From NCBI GenBank assembly GCA_964609375.1, contig CAZSSA010000096.1, forward strand, positions 1 to 8,204: a stretch of DNA of 8,204 nucleotides. The letters run 5' to 3'. The notes below the pieces were generated by a model. That model had not been told where the DNA came from. It searched no databases and was given only the letters and a program-made list of their open reading frames with translations. Below are positions 6,060-8,204 of the stretch, one piece after another. Made by a program: the position numbers and the translations under genes. Numbering within the stretch: position 1 is the first letter of the stretch; each line of letters starts with the position of its first letter. Origin of the DNA: CAZDUS01 sp964609375 (GTDB lineage Bacteria; Verrucomicrobiota; Kiritimatiellia; CAIKKV01; CAITUY01).

Positions 6060-6591
6060 TGAGCATCAGGGGGAGGCCGGCGGCTATAAAGACGACGGTA
6101 TCGGCGACGGTGGCGACGTCCTGATTGAGCCAGCCTTGCAAGTCCCGGAATTCGCGGCCCAGTTCGGAATCGGGAACGATGCCCATGCCGACTTCGTTGC
6201 TGACGAGGATGATGTCCGTGGGTGTTGCGGTCAACGCTTGCAGTAAATCGGTTTTGCGTGTTTTGACGGCGGGAGCGCCCTCCTTCAGGAGGACGTTGGA
6301 TAGCCAGAGGGTGAGGCAGTCCACAAGGATGCCATCGCGGCCGGGATGAGGTTGGGTGATGGCTTGTGCCAGGTTCAAAGGTTCTTCGAGGCAGGCCCAG
6401 CGGGGGCCGCGTTTGGTTTTGTGGAGGCGGATTCTCTCCTCCATCTCGTGATCCAGGATTTCGGCGGTGGCCAGATAGAGGGGGGCTTGCCAGCAGTGCT
6501 CGGCGAGGGTTTGGGCAAAGGAACTTTTGCCGCTCCGGGCGCCGCCGAGGATGAGGGTGACGCTGTGGTTGTTGGAGTGTTTTGTATTCAT
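6040..6591 (-). CDS. cobU: Bifunctional adenosylcobinamide kinase / adenosylcobinamide-phosphate guanylyltransferase
   Basis: CobU/CobP phosphorylates adenosylcobinamide and then transfers GMP from GTP to give adenosylcobinamide-GDP, the activated corrinoid that CobS joins to a lower-ligand nucleoside. From the ATG at 6591 the protein is 183 aa, normal for the family. The P-loop GGARSGKSS lies at 16-24. ATAEILDHEMEERIRLHK at about 41-58 holds His57, the likely guanylylated histidine. DCLTLWLSNVLL and SNEVGMGIVPDSELGREFRD are strongly family-typical. The frame is open to a TTG at 6630, inside cbiR, but the ATG fits the usual N-terminus better, just before the P-loop strand. It starts 16 nt after the cbiR stop and lacks a clear Shine-Dalgarno. 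Placed after cbiR it would accept the cobinamide phosphate that CbiR releases, in which case only the guanylyltransferase half is needed. The rest of the nucleotide-loop pathway (cobS, cobT, cobC) is not in the window. Confidence 0.94.
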   Translation of the reverse strand: MNTKHSNNHSVTLILGGARSGKSSFAQTLAEHCWQAPLYLATAEILDHEMEERIRLHKTKRGPRWACLEEPLNLAQAITQPHPGRDGILVDCLTLWLSNVLLKEGAPAVKTRKTDLLQALTATPTDIILVSNEVGMGIVPDSELGREFRDLQGWLNQDVATVADTVVFIAAGLPLMLKGSLPS

Positions 6592-6607
6592 GACGGTTTG
6601 TGATGTA

Positions 6608-7456
6608 TCAGGTTTGTGCGGGCGTCGCAAGTGATGCCCCTCCGGGGCAGGATTCCATGAGGTGGATAAGGAGTTCTACGGAGGCCTTGGTGTCTTCGTA
6701 GCCGAAGGTTTCCAGGGTGAGGACTTTGGTGAAGCCGTCGATGGCGGAGAGGAATGCCTGAACTTGCGGGGCAGGGGAGAGGGTCAGGGCGTGATGGCGG
6801 CTGGTGGTGTTGTCGGTGCCGTAGAGGTGGATGATGCGGGTGGAGGGGAGATATTGGCGGACATGGCTTTGCCAGTCGTAGTTCATTTGCCACAAGTGGC
6901 CGATATCGAGGCAGTGGGCGAAGGGGGCCAGGGCAAGGATGGGTTGGCACCATTCGAAGGGGTAGCCGAGATTTTCGATGCAGAGGAGGGAGGGGTCATC
7001 CACGGCGGACCAAAGACGGGCGACCAACGGACGCAAGTCCCGTTGCCACTCGGAAACACGGTCGGGTGAGTCGGAGGGGTTGATACCTTCGAGGTGGAGG
7101 ATCCAGCCATGGGGATTCAGCGGATGGCAGGTCTCGATGATCCGGAGCATCCGGTCGAGAACAAAAAGCCGCTCATCGCGCGAGGGACTGCCCAGCGCCT
7201 TATCGATGGGGAAGTGGACAGTATAGGAGAGGGCGTGTTCCCTGGCGATGGCTGCCAGTTCATTGATTTCGGCGGGGGAAGGGAGGTTGGATTCATTGCC
7301 GGATTCGAAGAAAACCAATTCCACGTCATCGGCGACGGAGGCGAGGGTGCGCACATTCGGGAGGAGGGCATCCGGATAGACGTAGGAGGTGACTCCCAGC
7401 CGGAACGGGAATGGCCTTGCGGGTTTGGGCAGGGGGGGGAAGGCGGGGGTGGTCAT
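6608..7456 (-). CDS. cbiR: Cobamide-remodelling phosphodiesterase CbiR (xylose isomerase-like TIM barrel)
   Basis: CbiR, first described in Akkermansia muciniphila, hydrolyses the phosphodiester in the nucleotide loop of a cobamide, yielding cobinamide phosphate so that a preferred lower ligand can be installed. The 282-aa protein reads as an AP-endonuclease-2/xylose isomerase-like barrel. The opening FRLGVTSYVYPDALLPNVR (18-36) with DDVELVFFES (43-52) resembles CbiR proteins. Likely metal ligands fall at strand ends: HFPID (His81), HLEG (His121), IENLGYPFEW (Glu161), LDIGHLW (Asp184, His187), HLYGTD (His210) and TLETFG (Glu249). Its ATG overlaps the stop of the DUF190 gene as ATGA, and cobU follows 16 nt after its own stop. 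Adjacency to cobU supports the corrinoid role over the alternative of a sugar isomerase or endonuclease IV. The exact cobamide substrate cannot be read from sequence. Confidence 0.82.
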   Translation of the reverse strand: MTTPAFPPLPKPARPFPFRLGVTSYVYPDALLPNVRTLASVADDVELVFFESGNESNLPSPAEINELAAIAREHALSYTVHFPIDKALGSPSRDERLFVLDRMLRIIETCHPLNPHGWILHLEGINPSDSPDRVSEWQRDLRPLVARLWSAVDDPSLLCIENLGYPFEWCQPILALAPFAHCLDIGHLWQMNYDWQSHVRQYLPSTRIIHLYGTDNTTSRHHALTLSPAPQVQAFLSAIDGFTKVLTLETFGYEDTKASVELLIHLMESCPGGASLATPAQT

Positions 7457-7803
7457 TTTTTCTTATGGAGGTAGTGGATGACTTGAACGGGCTCGATGGT
7501 TACCATGCCTCCGCAGCCGGATTCATCAAAGATGGTTTGGAGTTTCGGGAGGAAGGTTTCGATTTTGGATTCCGCATCCACGATTTCGGTGATGACGGGG
7601 AGGTCGGACGAGAGGTCGAGAATTTTGGTTGAGCGAAGGCGGGCGGTGGCTCCGAAGGAAAGGATGCCGCGGAGGACGGTGGCGCCGGCGAGACCGGCGG
7701 TGCGTGCTTCCTTGACGATGCTTTCGTGCAGGGCCAAGTGGTGATGGGTATCGCCTTCCCCTGAGAAGATGCGGAGTAATTTTGCTTCGCCTGTCAGTGT
7801 CAT
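7453..7803 (-). CDS. DUF190 family PII-like protein, crcB partner
   Basis: A 116-aa protein of the DUF190 family, small alpha/beta proteins with a PII/ferredoxin-like fold whose function is not established. Family marks are KLLRIFSGEGDTHHHLALHESIVKEA at the N-terminus, the GLAGATVLRGILSFGA turn, DLPVITEIVDAESKIETFLPKL, and a final strand with VTIEPVQVIHY. The reading frame is open to 7848, but the ATG at 7803 has a clear GGGAG 8 nt upstream and lies 14 nt after the crcB stop, so it is chosen. DUF190 genes commonly sit next to crcB, and a regulatory or accessory part in fluoride export is the usual guess. Its stop overlaps the cbiR start (ATGA), so it links the fluoride gene to the cobamide genes in one transcript. 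It ends in three lysines encoded by an A-rich run that also supplies the cbiR start. Confidence 0.85.
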   Translation of the reverse strand: MTLTGEAKLLRIFSGEGDTHHHLALHESIVKEARTAGLAGATVLRGILSFGATARLRSTKILDLSSDLPVITEIVDAESKIETFLPKLQTIFDESGCGGMVTIEPVQVIHYLHKKK

Positions 7804-7817
7804 GATGAGTTCTCCCG

Positions 7818-8204
7818 TTAAATCAATCGTAAGGCTGCCCTGACGCAAGCGGTGCCGAGAATGAAAGCCAGGGCGGCGCCAATCAGTGTGCCATTAAGAT
7901 AAAGCAGGGCGTACAGCCATTCGCCCTCCTTGACCATTTGAGCGAGTTCGTAGATGAGGGAAGACAGGGTGGTGAATCCGCCGCAGAAGCCGGTGGCGAG
8001 GAGAAGGCGGGCGGCGGGCGACAGGATTTCCCCGGCGGCGGCGATTTCGGTGATGATCCCGATGATAAGGCAACCGGCAATGTTGGAGGCCAGGGTACCG
8101 TAGGGGAGGGTCAGGGATACCCGAGCCATGAGCAGGGTTGTGCCATAGCGGCAGATGCTTCCGGCGAGGCCGCCGGCACCGACCAGAAGAAAGGGTAGAA
8201 TCCG
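7818..8204 (-). CDS. crcB: CrcB/Fluc fluoride channel, start codon just outside the window
   Basis: Fluc-family membrane channel that lets fluoride leave the cell, working as a dual-topology dimer of four-helix subunits. 128 codons are visible before the TAA, close to the full family length of about 125 aa, so only the first residues are missing. The visible N-terminus RILPFLLVGAGGLAGSICRYG matches helix 1. GTLASNIAGCLIIG in helix 2 keeps the pore asparagine. GFCGGFTTLSSLIYE is the helix 3 break signature, and helix 4 is LYLNGTLIGAALAFILGTACV. The signature usually reads TTFSTF; here both phenylalanines of that stretch are leucine (CTG and CTC codons). It is the first gene of the crcB-DUF190-cbiR-cobU series. 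Any fluoride riboswitch would lie beyond the right edge. Confidence 0.93.
   Translation of the reverse strand, partial: RILPFLLVGAGGLAGSICRYGTTLLMARVSLTLPYGTLASNIAGCLIIGIITEIAAAGEILSPAARLLLATGFCGGFTTLSSLIYELAQMVKEGEWLYALLYLNGTLIGAALAFILGTACVRAALRLI

Noticed and set aside
1..8204. Insertion sequences, CRISPR arrays, tRNA genes, att sites
   Set aside because: No transposase motifs, terminal inverted repeats, spaced direct repeats or tRNA-like folds were found by eye, and coding sequence fills nearly the whole window.

Overview
The window carries eight protein genes and almost no spare DNA. Seven genes are on the minus strand and one large gene, a membrane serine/threonine kinase, is on the plus strand. 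The sequence is GC-rich. Three traits suggest an anaerobic, probably fermentative member of the PVC group (Kiritimatiellota, Lentisphaerota or Verrucomicrobiota): an HydG-type H-cluster maturase, a CbiR-type cobamide-remodelling enzyme, and a kinase that begins with a CxxC...CxxC zinc ribbon. The taxonomic placement is inference from gene content, not a measured phylogeny.

Left part (1-1647, minus strand): lgt (prolipoprotein diacylglyceryl transferase) is followed by an RluD-type 23S rRNA pseudouridine synthase that overlaps its end by 29 nt and runs off the left edge. An AT-rich divergent region of about 77 bp separates lgt from the plus-strand kinase (1725-4160). The kinase reads: zinc ribbon, Hanks-type kinase domain, one membrane helix, long coiled coil, unrecognised C-terminal domain. 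It ends 2 bp from the stop of the convergent gene dciA.

Right part (4163-8204, minus strand, transcribed right to left): crcB (fluoride channel, start codon just beyond the window), a DUF190 PII-like gene, cbiR, cobU, then a 115-bp gap with a plausible promoter, then hydG and dciA. The first four genes are spaced or overlapped like one operon. cbiR and cobU form two successive steps in cobamide remodelling: CbiR cuts the nucleotide loop from a scavenged cobamide, and CobU activates the resulting cobinamide phosphate for attachment of a new lower ligand. hydG supplies the Fe(CO)(CN) unit for [FeFe]-hydrogenase, so the organism should encode hydE, hydF and a hydrogenase elsewhere. dciA is the predicted loader of the replicative helicase.

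Synonymous sites are G-rich on the plus strand whichever way a gene points: the kinase prefers G-ending codons and the minus-strand genes prefer C-ending codons. This is the mark of replication-strand skew. No mobile elements, CRISPR arrays, tRNA or rRNA genes were seen.
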